DNA of 64,000 nucleotides from Bacilli bacterium (GTDB lineage: Bacteria; Bacillota; Bacilli; Paenibacillales; NBRC-103111), in NCBI GenBank assembly GCA_028287395.1, contig JAQBPR010000190.1, positions 1-64,000 on the forward strand. Direction: 5' to 3'. Positions 8,748 to 16,203 of the stretch are shown here, piece after piece. A model generated the notes under the pieces. That model was given only the letters and a program-made list of their open reading frames with translations, made no database searches and was not told the origin of the DNA. The number at the start of each line of letters is the position of its first letter. Position 1 is the stretch's first letter. Position numbers and translations under genes: made by a program.

Positions 8748-8971
8748 ATGGGTGTGCTTGTAAAGTCGAAAGTTTTGCTTTAGCAAAACTGGCTTCGGAA
8801 GCATATGCTTGTGCCGACTTTGAAAATGAGTTTCCTCCCTACTACTAACGGGCAACGAATAAGGTTGCCTGTTAGCAGTATTCGTCCATTCAAGAAACTC
8901 ATTTTGAACTGAGGTAAAAGTTTTCGTAAGAAAACTCACTTCGTAAGCATGAGCTTAAAGCACATTCATTA
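8746..8971 (+). ncRNA. Structured 226-nt intergenic element, possible RNA or palindromic mobile repeat
   Basis: A closing helix pairs 8746-8759 with 8958-8971 (14 pairs, two of them G-U only when read as plus-strand RNA). Inside, in order: 8762-8768 with 8815-8821, enclosing the perfect hairpin 8771-8790 and the palindrome AAGCATATGCTT (8799-8810); 8821-8834 with 8894-8907 (13 of 14), enclosing a 17-pair hairpin 8840-8856/8864-8880 with one mismatch and one G-U; the hairpin 8919-8936; and the hairpin 8944-8957, which abuts the closing helix. The blocks 8767-8810 and 8916-8955 are diverged direct copies of each other. No coding gene fits. I cannot match it to a named RNA family. Confidence 0.55.
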
Positions 8972-9020
8972 CGCAACATAGCTATTCTTTTTATACAAAC
9001 TCTATATAGAGCATATATGA

Positions 9021-9110
9021 TCAGAATGTGCGAAGAATGATGACCAATAAGATGTAAAGCACCAATATAAAGCCTATACCTGTATGAAGATATCCTCCTA
9101 CCGCGCCCAT
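9021..9110 (-). CDS. YjcZ-like sporulation/small membrane protein, 29 residues
   Basis: The product starts MGAVGGY and continues with a hydrophobic tail GFILVLYILLVIILRTF, a single membrane helix near the C-terminus. A glycine-rich start followed by (I/V)LFILLVII is the signature of the YjcZ/SscA group, very small proteins linked to sporulation in Bacilli. The ribosome-binding site AGAGGAGGA lies eight bases before the ATG, which strongly supports translation. It stands alone between the structured element and several hairpins. The glycine-tyrosine repeat of classical YjcZ is short here. Confidence 0.7.
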   Translation of the reverse strand: MGAVGGYLHTGIGFILVLYILLVIILRTF

Positions 9111-9392
9111 TTGCAATTCCTCCTCTTTTCAGATAATCAAATGTGTTTTCCTTAGCATTGTATGTTTTCCTCCGCGAATTGCCATGGACAATCGTCTAAT
9201 TTTCAAGACATTTCTCCCATATAAGTGCGTGTTCATACTCTATAACAAATGCCTTCTTCATCTCGTACGGTATTTGTTATGTTAAGAAAGAGCCCTCCAA
9301 TGGCGGGCTCAGCCTGTTGAACAAGCCTGTTTTATTGGGCCAACTTTTTTATAAACGATGAATCAATTAGTTTTAATGCCAAAAATATATAA

Positions 9393-9430
9393 AAGATCGC
9401 ATTCACTAATAGCTTAGAGAATGCGATCTT
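9393..9430. terminator. Strong bidirectional hairpin
   Basis: Perfect 12-base arms AAGATCGCATTC (9393-9404) and GAATGCGATCTT (9419-9430) with a 14-base loop, followed by TTTTATATATTTTT on the minus strand. It is a factor-independent terminator or stable palindrome; no gene ends directly at it. Confidence 0.6.
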
Positions 9431-9464
9431 CTTCATGTTCTGGCAAGCAGCTCGAGCACTTTCT

Positions 9465-9535
9465 TTCGTCTAATCGAAGATGCCCTTTCAAGAATCGGCC
9501 GAAGCCGACATACAATTCTGTAATGTCCATGGTTT
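9465..9535 (-). repeat. Copy 1 of a dispersed repeat (second copy at 36829-36900)
   Basis: Read on the minus strand, the segment AAACCATGG... through TATGTCGGCTTCGGCCG to GATTAGACGAA aligns over about 70 bases with 36829-36900 on the plus strand, with about nine substitutions and small indels. The outer inverted arms present in the second copy are missing here. Confidence 0.7.
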
Positions 9536-9548
9536 ATCTATAGCCCAA

Positions 9549-9567
9549 AGCCCGCCAATGGCGAGCT
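9549..9567 (-). terminator. Hairpin downstream of prfC
   Basis: AGCTCGCC/GGCGGGCT stem with an ATT loop when read along prfC, followed by only a short T run. It is probably the prfC terminator. A near-identical hairpin lies at 9291-9309. Confidence 0.5.
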
Positions 9568-9580
9568 TCAAAGCTTTGTT

Positions 9581-11167
9581 TTAAGGCGCTGTTTCCAAAA
9601 ACTTAGCGTTCGGATTTTTGTCGATTGCCGTTCTAAGCGCATACTCATTTTCAAATAATGCAACATAATTCCCTTTTTTATCTTTGACTAGCTGAGAGTT
9701 AATGCGGAATTTTCCGGGATCGATATGATCATCAATCAACCAACGTGCAAATTGAAAATTCATGCGATGCAGTTGAATATCTACACCATATTCTGATTTC
9801 ATGCGATGCTCGAGAACTTCAAACTGAAGCTGTCCCACCACACCAAGGATCATTTCATCAAAACCACCTATGTTACGAAATACTTGAATGGTGCCTTCTT
9901 CGGTTAATTGATCAATACCTTTTTGGTATGACTTTTGTTTTAAAGCATTTTTCACAGTCACCTTGCTAAATAATTCGGGCGAGAAGGTAGGCAGCTCATC
10001 GAAAATAACCTCTCCACCTTGACATAACGAATCACCAATTCGAAAAATACCGGGGTCAAACAGACCAATAATATCACCAGGATAGGCAACATCCACAATA
10101 TCGCGATCCTGAGCCAAAAATTGCTGCGGCTGAGAGAGCTTAATATCTTTTCCGGCGCGAATATGCTTCACACTCATGCCTCGTTCAAATTTACCAGAGC
10201 AAATACGCAAAAATGCGATTCGGTCCCGATGTGCAGGGTTCATATTCGCCTGAATTTTAAATACATAGCCTGTGAATTGTTCTCCAAACGGTGAAATTTC
10301 TCCTGCACTGCTATTTCTTGGTTCTGGAAATGGCGCCAATTGTAAAAAATTATCAAGGAAGGTTTGAACCCCAAAATTATTGATTGCACTGCCGAAAAAC
10401 ACAGGGGTTAATTCCCCCTGTCTTACTTTATCGTAATCCAACGGATCACCAGCCACATCAAGCAATTCTAGATCTTCACACAGCCTTTGATGTAAATAAT
10501 CGCCTGCGATTTGTTTCACCAACGGGTCTTGATATCCATCAACTTTGGCAACCTGTATTTCATTATGCTCTCCGCCTTGAAACAGCTCCAATTGCACCTT
10601 CACACGGTCATAGACACCGCAAAACTGCTTCCCCGAACCAATCGGCCAGTTCATAGGAAATGATCTAATCCCTAATACCTGCTCCAATTCCTCTAATAAT
10701 TCAAATGGACTTTGTCCTTCACGATCCATTTTATTAATAAATGTAAAAATCGGGATGCCCCGCTTCCGGCATACTTGAAACAGCTTCTTCGTTTGCGTCT
10801 CTACACCTTTGGCAGAATCAATTAACATCACGGCGCTATCAGCCGCAGTCAATGTACGATAAGTATCCTCACTGAAATCTTGATGGCCTGGCGTATCCAA
10901 TATATTGACACGATTTCCGTTATAATCAAACTGCATGACGCTTGAAGTAACCGAAATTCCTCTTTGCTTTTCAATCTCCATCCAATCCGATGTAGCATGC
11001 TTGCTTGCCTTACGTGCCTTTACTGTACCTGCAAGGCGAATCGCTCCGCCAAAAAGCAGCAGTTTTTCCGTCAATGTCGTTTTACCCGCATCAGGATGTG
11101 AGATAATCGCAAACGTCCTTCTTTTCTGAACCTCTGCCTGTATTTCTTCGCTTAATGATGTTGTCAT
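9581..11167 (-). CDS. prfC: Peptide chain release factor 3
   Basis: 528 residues, full length. The N-terminal GTPase domain has the P-loop SHPDAGKTTLTE (about 24-35), switch II DTPGHQDFSEDTYR (about 90-103) and NKMDRE for guanine recognition. It is followed by EF-G-like domains 2 and 3 (PAHRDRIAFLRICSGKFERG; QFARWLIDDH near the C-terminus). RF3 releases RF1/RF2 from the ribosome after termination. ATG follows GGGAACAAGGGA. It is transcribed toward the hairpins at 9549-9567. RF3 is not universal in Firmicutes, but this one looks intact. Confidence 0.95.
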   Translation of the reverse strand: MTTSLSEEIQAEVQKRRTFAIISHPDAGKTTLTEKLLLFGGAIRLAGTVKARKASKHATSDWMEIEKQRGISVTSSVMQFDYNGNRVNILDTPGHQDFSEDTYRTLTAADSAVMLIDSAKGVETQTKKLFQVCRKRGIPIFTFINKMDREGQSPFELLEELEQVLGIRSFPMNWPIGSGKQFCGVYDRVKVQLELFQGGEHNEIQVAKVDGYQDPLVKQIAGDYLHQRLCEDLELLDVAGDPLDYDKVRQGELTPVFFGSAINNFGVQTFLDNFLQLAPFPEPRNSSAGEISPFGEQFTGYVFKIQANMNPAHRDRIAFLRICSGKFERGMSVKHIRAGKDIKLSQPQQFLAQDRDIVDVAYPGDIIGLFDPGIFRIGDSLCQGGEVIFDELPTFSPELFSKVTVKNALKQKSYQKGIDQLTEEGTIQVFRNIGGFDEMILGVVGQLQFEVLEHRMKSEYGVDIQLHRMNFQFARWLIDDHIDPGKFRINSQLVKDKKGNYVALFENEYALRTAIDKNPNAKFLETAP

Positions 11168-11197
11168 TCCCTTGTTCCCTTCGTTACACTTAGATAA

Positions 11198-11839
11198 TTA
11201 TCCAATCAGAAAAGCACGAGCCGGTGAAGCTTCAATTCCAGAAACCTTTAATGGCGCAATAACCATAAAATAGTTCCCACCAGGAACTTCTTTAAGCCGC
11301 AGCCCTTCAACGACGTGAATACCAGCACCTAACAATGACCGATGCGTACCGTAGTTCGGTTGTGCTCGTTCAATACCTAATCCGTCCGTACCTATACCCT
11401 TTACATGCAAATCACGTAAATAATGCGCGCCATCTTCCTTCAAATAAATAAATTCGAAGTCAAATGCCTCAGAAAGCGAATTTCGCGTTTTAAATAACAG
11501 CCATTCACCCGCTTGAATTGCAAACGGCTCTAAATCCGCCTTTGTGATTCCGTCATGAACATGGGTCAAATCCAGTACTCTGGCTGGCCCAACTAAAGAG
11601 TCCAACGAGATAGAATCCATGGTTTGCCCATTTTCGATCATATGCAGCGGAGCATCAATATGTGTGCCTGTATGTGCATCTAGCGTAAGCTGTGTTTCAT
11701 ATGCTTTTCCCGTAACGAAGTTAGACATGTTTTTGAAAATAGGTTTTTTCTCTTCTTTGTTTTTATATACCTGCATACCTGCATCAATCGTCATTGAAAT
11801 ATCGTAAAACGTTGACATAATCCCATTCACAACCTTCAT
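11198..11839 (-). CDS. Cyclase/arylformamidase-family metal hydrolase
   Basis: 213 residues. The motif HTGTHIDAPLHM (about 57-68) is the HxGTHxDxPxH metal-binding signature of the cyclase family (kynurenine formamidase KynB and relatives). WLLFKTRNS and GTDGLGIE are further family blocks. The substrate is uncertain; no tryptophan-degradation genes are nearby. It starts three bases after the zwf stop on the same strand, so it is probably cotranscribed with zwf. A second ATG eight codons in (11815) is an alternative start, because no clear ribosome-binding site precedes the first. Confidence 0.85.
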   Translation of the reverse strand: MKVVNGIMSTFYDISMTIDAGMQVYKNKEEKKPIFKNMSNFVTGKAYETQLTLDAHTGTHIDAPLHMIENGQTMDSISLDSLVGPARVLDLTHVHDGITKADLEPFAIQAGEWLLFKTRNSLSEAFDFEFIYLKEDGAHYLRDLHVKGIGTDGLGIERAQPNYGTHRSLLGAGIHVVEGLRLKEVPGGNYFMVIAPLKVSGIEASPARAFLIG

Positions 11840-11842
11840 ATG

Positions 11843-13405
11843 TTAGATATGTTCGCCAACCCAAACAACTTCACTCTCATCCTGCCCATTGACCGGCCAC
11901 CAATGGAAACCATCCTTTTCCAATAGTTTATGCGCCTCATCAGGCCCCCAAGATCCCGCAGGGTATAATTGCAAATCTTGACTGTTTTCTGCCCAAGCAG
12001 CCGCAATTTTATCTACATACTGCCATGCCAACGCTACCTCATCCCATCTTGTAAAATAGGTCGAATCGCCGCACGCAGCATCGTAAATCAACAACTCATA
12101 TGCTTCTGGCGTGTTGTGTCCAACTTGGCAGCTTTGACAGAATTCCATTGCAACCGGAACAATCATCGATTCTGAACCATTCGATCCAGGCTGCTTCGCA
12201 TTGATTTTGATATAAATTCCTTCAAGTGGATTAACACGGAATACCAGCAAATTCGGCTGCAGTTTATTCTTTTTCGCTAAATATACGTTATCAGGTATGT
12301 TTTTAAATTCCACAACAACCTCGGTTGTTTTCACCGGCAAATTTTTCCCTGTTCGTATGTAAAAAGGAACGCCCGCCCAACGAAAATTGTCAACATTGAC
12401 CTTTGCGGCAAAATAAGTCGCCGTCGTCGAAACGGGACTGACTGACGTCTCAGCGCGATAAGCTGGTTTGAGCTTTCCTTTTACTGTCCCCTCGATATAT
12501 TGTCCGCGAACAACATTGGTACGCACCTCATCATTCGATGTGAACACTCTGAGCGATCTCAGCACCTTGACCTTTTCATCGCGAATATCTTCTGCATTCT
12601 GACTGCTTGGCGGCTCCATCGCCATCATCGTAATCATTTGCAGCATATGATTCTGACCCATGTCGCGAAGCGCACCTGAATGGTCGTAATAACCGCCGCG
12701 TTCCTCGACTCCAACGGTTTCACTAAGCGTAACCTGGATATTGGCAATATATTTATTGTTCCACAAAGGTTCAAATAAGGCGTTTGCGAAACGGACAACG
12801 CCGATATTCTGCACCATTTCTTTTCCTAAATAATGATCGATTCGATATACTTCCGTTTCATCAAAAACCTTACGAATTTCTTCATTCAGATTTTTAGCCG
12901 ATGCCAAATCAAAACCAAATGGTTTCTCAATGACTAAACGATGCCAGCCTTTCGAATCCAGCAAGCCGCATTCTCGAAGGTGATTAGCCACACTGCCGAA
13001 TAAATCCGGCGCTAAAGCCAAGTAAAATAAACGATTCCCGGCAATATCAAATTTCTGTTCTAAACGTTCGGCTACCACATTCAATTCTTTAAATGCATCT
13101 CCATTGTTAATATCTAACGACATATAAGAAAAATGCTCGGCAAATCTTGTCCAGTTTTCATCCGCCTCTACACCCTTATATCTTGCAAACTCTTGAATAG
13201 ATTCTAATAATTCACTATGGAATTGTTCCTGTGTCCATGGTCGTCTTGCTAGGCCGATCACCGCAAATTTTTCCGATATTTTCCCTTCGCGATATAAACT
13301 ATATATAGCAGGGAAAAGCTTGCGATGAGCCAAATCCCCTGTTGCACCAAAAATGAAAAATACGGCTCCCGTTTGTTTAATTGCTTCATGTTTCGCTTCG
13401 CTCAT
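11843..13405 (-). CDS. zwf: Glucose-6-phosphate 1-dehydrogenase
   Basis: 520 residues, usual length. The N-terminal GATGDLAHRKLFPAIYSL (about 20-37) binds NADP. The active-site signature RIDHYLGKEMVQNI (about 190-203) carries the catalytic His and substrate Lys. EKPFGFDL (about 161-168) and the FYIRTGKNL substrate loop are present. It catalyses the first step of the oxidative pentose phosphate pathway. It lies upstream of the cyclase-family gene in the same unit. No gnd or pgl gene adjoins it; a lactonase-family gene lies 30 kb away. Confidence 0.96.
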   Translation of the reverse strand: MSEAKHEAIKQTGAVFFIFGATGDLAHRKLFPAIYSLYREGKISEKFAVIGLARRPWTQEQFHSELLESIQEFARYKGVEADENWTRFAEHFSYMSLDINNGDAFKELNVVAERLEQKFDIAGNRLFYLALAPDLFGSVANHLRECGLLDSKGWHRLVIEKPFGFDLASAKNLNEEIRKVFDETEVYRIDHYLGKEMVQNIGVVRFANALFEPLWNNKYIANIQVTLSETVGVEERGGYYDHSGALRDMGQNHMLQMITMMAMEPPSSQNAEDIRDEKVKVLRSLRVFTSNDEVRTNVVRGQYIEGTVKGKLKPAYRAETSVSPVSTTATYFAAKVNVDNFRWAGVPFYIRTGKNLPVKTTEVVVEFKNIPDNVYLAKKNKLQPNLLVFRVNPLEGIYIKINAKQPGSNGSESMIVPVAMEFCQSCQVGHNTPEAYELLIYDAACGDSTYFTRWDEVALAWQYVDKIAAAWAENSQDLQLYPAGSWGPDEAHKLLEKDGFHWWPVNGQDESEVVWVGEHI

Positions 13406-13494
13406 GGCATCCTCATTCTTTTCGTATTTTTAGTTTATGATGTTCAGTTTATCATATCCAAATACACTGCAACAAGAATTACAACAAAAAGAAA

Positions 13495-13535
13495 AATCCA
13501 GACATTTGGTTTTCCCCAAAAAACCGTTCTGGATT
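13495..13535 (-). terminator. Terminator of the acetyltransferase gene
   Basis: AATCCAGA (13495-13502) pairs with TCTGGATT (13528-13535), with an inner GGTTTT/AAAACC stem. On the minus strand TTTTTCTTTTTG follows. It sits 18 bp after the stop codon of the GNAT gene. Confidence 0.75.
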
Positions 13536-13552
13536 GCAGTGCTTTTAGTAAA

Positions 13553-13993
13553 TTACAAATCTTTGCGAAGTAAAAAACAATGAATTTGAGGCGTGTATTC
13601 CAGCACTTGGTACCCTTTATTAGCATAAAAAGTTAAGGCATGCGCATTTTTTTCATCTACCCAGACTTGAGCAATAGAACAGTTCATTCTTTTAGCATAT
13701 TTCTCACCTGCAATAATTAACTTGCTGCCCCAGCCTTTATTCTCACTCGTAGAATCAACAGCCAACAGATCGATGAATAAAATGTTTTGTATGATTTTCA
13801 AGCTAATAAAACCGAAAGGAGCCTGACCTCTTTTTGCTGCAACAAAAACCTTCCCCGTTCCTAATCGATGAATCAACGATTGTTTTCCAATTCGCAATTC
13901 AGGCTGCGTCTTTCTAGCAAAAGGAACGAGTCGCTTCACAATCAACCGATATAGATACAGGTCATCCTTCGAAGGCAGCCTTAAACGAATCAT
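13553..13993 (-). CDS. GNAT-family N-acetyltransferase
   Basis: 146 residues from the chosen ATG at 13993, which has AGGGGTGAAGG upstream; the frame is open ten codons further. The acetyl-CoA motif is LLAVDSTSENKGWGSKLIIA (about 82-101), followed by NCSIAQVWVDEKNAHALTFYANKGY, the typical GNAT C-terminal half. It transfers an acetyl group to an unknown amine. Single-gene unit with its own terminator. No neighbour suggests a substrate. Confidence 0.8.
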   Translation of the reverse strand: MIRLRLPSKDDLYLYRLIVKRLVPFARKTQPELRIGKQSLIHRLGTGKVFVAAKRGQAPFGFISLKIIQNILFIDLLAVDSTSENKGWGSKLIIAGEKYAKRMNCSIAQVWVDEKNAHALTFYANKGYQVLEYTPQIHCFLLRKDL

Positions 13994-14062
13994 ACCTTCA
14001 CCCCTAACTAATCCAACGTACATTACATCTTATGTACTTTGCAAGCAAGCGGAACCTGTAAA

Positions 14063-14152
14063 TTAGCCTCTATATTTCCTGCCAAACCATCTTAAAAACC
14101 AAATGGAAAGAATAATCACAATGACAATAATGGTCCATTGCATGAAGTTCAT
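14063..14152 (-). CDS. Small single-pass membrane protein, 29 residues
   Basis: Starts MNFMQWTIIVIVIILSIWFL and ends with a basic tail RWFGRKYRG. One membrane helix with a positive C-terminus is typical of small inner-membrane proteins. GGAGAG and TAGG lie 9-14 bases upstream of the ATG. Its stop is 69 bp from the acetyltransferase start, so it could be the first gene of that unit. No family recognised. Confidence 0.5.
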   Translation of the reverse strand: MNFMQWTIIVIVIILSIWFLRWFGRKYRG

Positions 14153-14307
14153 TGGACCTACTCTCCTTGCTCCTTAGGACTTATGAATCATTTTCAAAAA
14201 ATTTCCACTTGACAACTTACGAAATTAGCATATGGATGATATAATTAAACTAACTATTAGTCTAAATAGTAATATTATAATATTTTTTTAAGAGGACGTG
14301 TTGCGTC

Positions 14308-15549
14308 ATGGTAGCAATCAATTCTACAAATGCATTGAACAGCTATCAGAATTACAACAGCTTTTTTTCACTAGCGAAAACCCCAAAAAATTCTGATAGT
14401 TCGAACAAACTAACCTTTTCAAGCTACGCAAGTGCACTATTCGCAAAAACCGCCGCAACAGGCTTAGCAGCTATTTTGAACTCTGCTAATCAACTAAACT
14501 CAACGGTCGCTTCCTTGCGCAATGTGGGAACTTCTTCTTTGCTGTCTAATCGAATCTCCTCTTCAGATCCCTTTTCTATTAAAGCTGTCGCAACCAAAGA
14601 AACGAATCTTCCTTCTACTAAAATTAGTGTTCAGTCGCTTGCCGCTGCACAAAAGAATAGTGGAGCATCTTTTGCGGCGTTCTCCCCAACGACTTTCCAA
14701 AGTGGAAAACAGCAATTCTCGATAACGATGGGCAATAAAACAACTCAAATTTCTTTCTTCTCTAATAATACAGATATATACAAAACCTCGCTGAGTAAAA
14801 TGAGAGATGCAATAAATGCATCGGATAGTGGTGTTTCTGCCAAATTAGTCACGAATCCGATTACAAGTCGCATTCATTTGGACATAACAGGCAATGAACC
14901 AGGTACGAATCACAGCTTTAGCTTAGCTGACACTAACGGCAATGCGGTAGGGGCAACAAAAAGTAATTCTGTGACTGCAAGCGCATCTGACGCTGCTTAT
15001 CGCTTAGATGGCGGCACTCAATTAACATCTTCTACGAATGAGATCAAACTTGATCACGGAAATATTACGGTCACTCTACTAAAGACAACCTCTCAGGATG
15101 TCACTTTATCACCAAAGCCAGATGCAAATGCCATAGTAAAACAGACCAAGCAGTTAGTTGACGATTATAACACGCTTCATGCTGCTATTACAGATCAGTC
15201 CGGCTATCTGAATTCAAATGTTAAAAAGAATCTGGAAAGCGCATTAAATAGCTATGCTTTGGATACGCTTGGCATTTCAAAAAAGTCAGACGGCACTTTA
15301 TCATTGAACGAAAACAAATTAAAAGACAGCATCCAGACAAACTTTGATCAAGTCTCCCAAAGCTTGGGTGGATTTAACGGTATTGCTACCAAATTGAGCA
15401 AAGCTACGGAACGGTTGCAAGCTTCACCATCAGAAGCTTTATTAAATGTAAATAACAGCGAGTATAAACGTTATAGCAATTATCAATTTAATCAACAATT
15501 TTACTCACAACTTCCGACTAGCGGATTATTATTGAATCGATTTTTCTAA
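14308..15549 (+). CDS. FliD-like (flagellar filament cap family) protein, orphan
   Basis: 413 residues, serine-, asparagine- and alanine-rich, no signal peptide. The N-terminal part is helical (SALFAKTAATGLAAILNSAN). A FliD_N-like segment follows (KISVQSLAAAQKNSGASF, about 110-127), then beta-rich domains, and a FliD_C-like coiled end (TKQLVDDYNTLHAAITDQSG, about 276-295; LGISKKSDGTLSLNENKL). Canonical FliD is 450-550 residues and lies in a flagellar operon with fliS; neither applies here. It may be a cap paralogue or a secreted filament or adhesion protein using the flagellar export route. ATG follows AAGAGGACG. Confidence 0.7.
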   Translation: MVAINSTNALNSYQNYNSFFSLAKTPKNSDSSNKLTFSSYASALFAKTAATGLAAILNSANQLNSTVASLRNVGTSSLLSNRISSSDPFSIKAVATKETNLPSTKISVQSLAAAQKNSGASFAAFSPTTFQSGKQQFSITMGNKTTQISFFSNNTDIYKTSLSKMRDAINASDSGVSAKLVTNPITSRIHLDITGNEPGTNHSFSLADTNGNAVGATKSNSVTASASDAAYRLDGGTQLTSSTNEIKLDHGNITVTLLKTTSQDVTLSPKPDANAIVKQTKQLVDDYNTLHAAITDQSGYLNSNVKKNLESALNSYALDTLGISKKSDGTLSLNENKLKDSIQTNFDQVSQSLGGFNGIATKLSKATERLQASPSEALLNVNNSEYKRYSNYQFNQQFYSQLPTSGLLLNRFF

Positions 15550-15558
15550 AAAATTAAA

Positions 15559-16203
15559 TTATTTCACTAGACCATTCTTAAAAGCATAGATAGCTGCTTG
15601 AGTACGATCTTCCACACCCAGCTTTGCAAGAATGTTGGTCACATGAAATTTAACCGTTTTAATCCCGATATATAAAGTGTCTGCTGTTTCTTGATTTGAT
15701 TTACCTTGCGCGATCAAGCAAAGCACTTCCATTTCACGCTCCGTCAAATCTTCATGCAGCGCTGCAGCAGGTTTGGGTTGGCGAAAACGCAGCATAATTT
15801 TGGAAGCCACCTGTGATTCCAGAATAGGTTGGCCTATTGCTGCTGAACGAATAGCTTGGGCAATTTCACCAGCACGTGATGTTTTCAATAAATAACTAAA
15901 TGCACCCGCTTCAATAACAGGATACATTTTCTCATCATCTAAGAAACTAGTAAGGACAATAACCTTACACTCCGGATACAATTGCAATAATTTTCGTGTT
16001 GTTTCAATCCCATCCATTCCTTCCATGACCAGATCCATCAAAACGACATCAGGTCTATATTGCTGTGCCAAGCGAATACCATCCGCACCATTGCTTGCTT
16101 CCCCTACTACCTCTATGCCTTCCTCCGTACCCAGCACCGCAGCCAATCCGATTCGTACCATCTCATGATCATCCACTAACAGAACCTTTATTACACTTTC
16201 CAT
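15559..16203 (-). CDS. liaR: NarL/LuxR-family response regulator LiaR
   Basis: 214 residues. Receiver domain with acidic pair DDH, phospho-acceptor Asp in DVVLMDLVMEGMDG (about 56) and Lys in LLKTSRAGE. The C-terminal LuxR-type helix-turn-helix is LTEREMEVLCLIAQGKSNQE (about 149-168) followed by IKTVKFHVTNILAKLGVEDR. It starts inside the 3' end of liaS. Order liaF-liaS-liaR and the PspA homologues upstream identify it as the regulator of the cell-envelope stress response. It faces the FliD-like gene, ten bases from stop to stop. Confidence 0.9.
   Translation of the reverse strand: MESVIKVLLVDDHEMVRIGLAAVLGTEEGIEVVGEASNGADGIRLAQQYRPDVVLMDLVMEGMDGIETTRKLLQLYPECKVIVLTSFLDDEKMYPVIEAGAFSYLLKTSRAGEIAQAIRSAAIGQPILESQVASKIMLRFRQPKPAAALHEDLTEREMEVLCLIAQGKSNQETADTLYIGIKTVKFHVTNILAKLGVEDRTQAAIYAFKNGLVK

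Larger units (their letters stand above)
9111..9580. other. Gene-free stretch with hairpins and repeats
   Basis: No convincing reading frame. It holds a hairpin GAGCCC/GGGCTC at 9290-9310, a strong hairpin at 9393-9430, a copy of a dispersed repeat (9465-9535) and the prfC terminator hairpin (9549-9567). The 19 bases at 9291-9309 and 9549-9567 are direct repeats (17 of 19 identical) that bracket the stretch. Confidence 0.6.

Noticed and set aside
8448-8939. 163-codon minus-strand frame
   Set aside because: It lies across the symmetric repeat array and half of the structured element, the translation has low complexity and no recognisable domain, and no ribosome-binding site precedes it.
14209-14245. 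TTGACA and TATAAT upstream of the FliD-like gene as one promoter
   Set aside because: The spacer between them is 25 bases, too long for a vegetative promoter.
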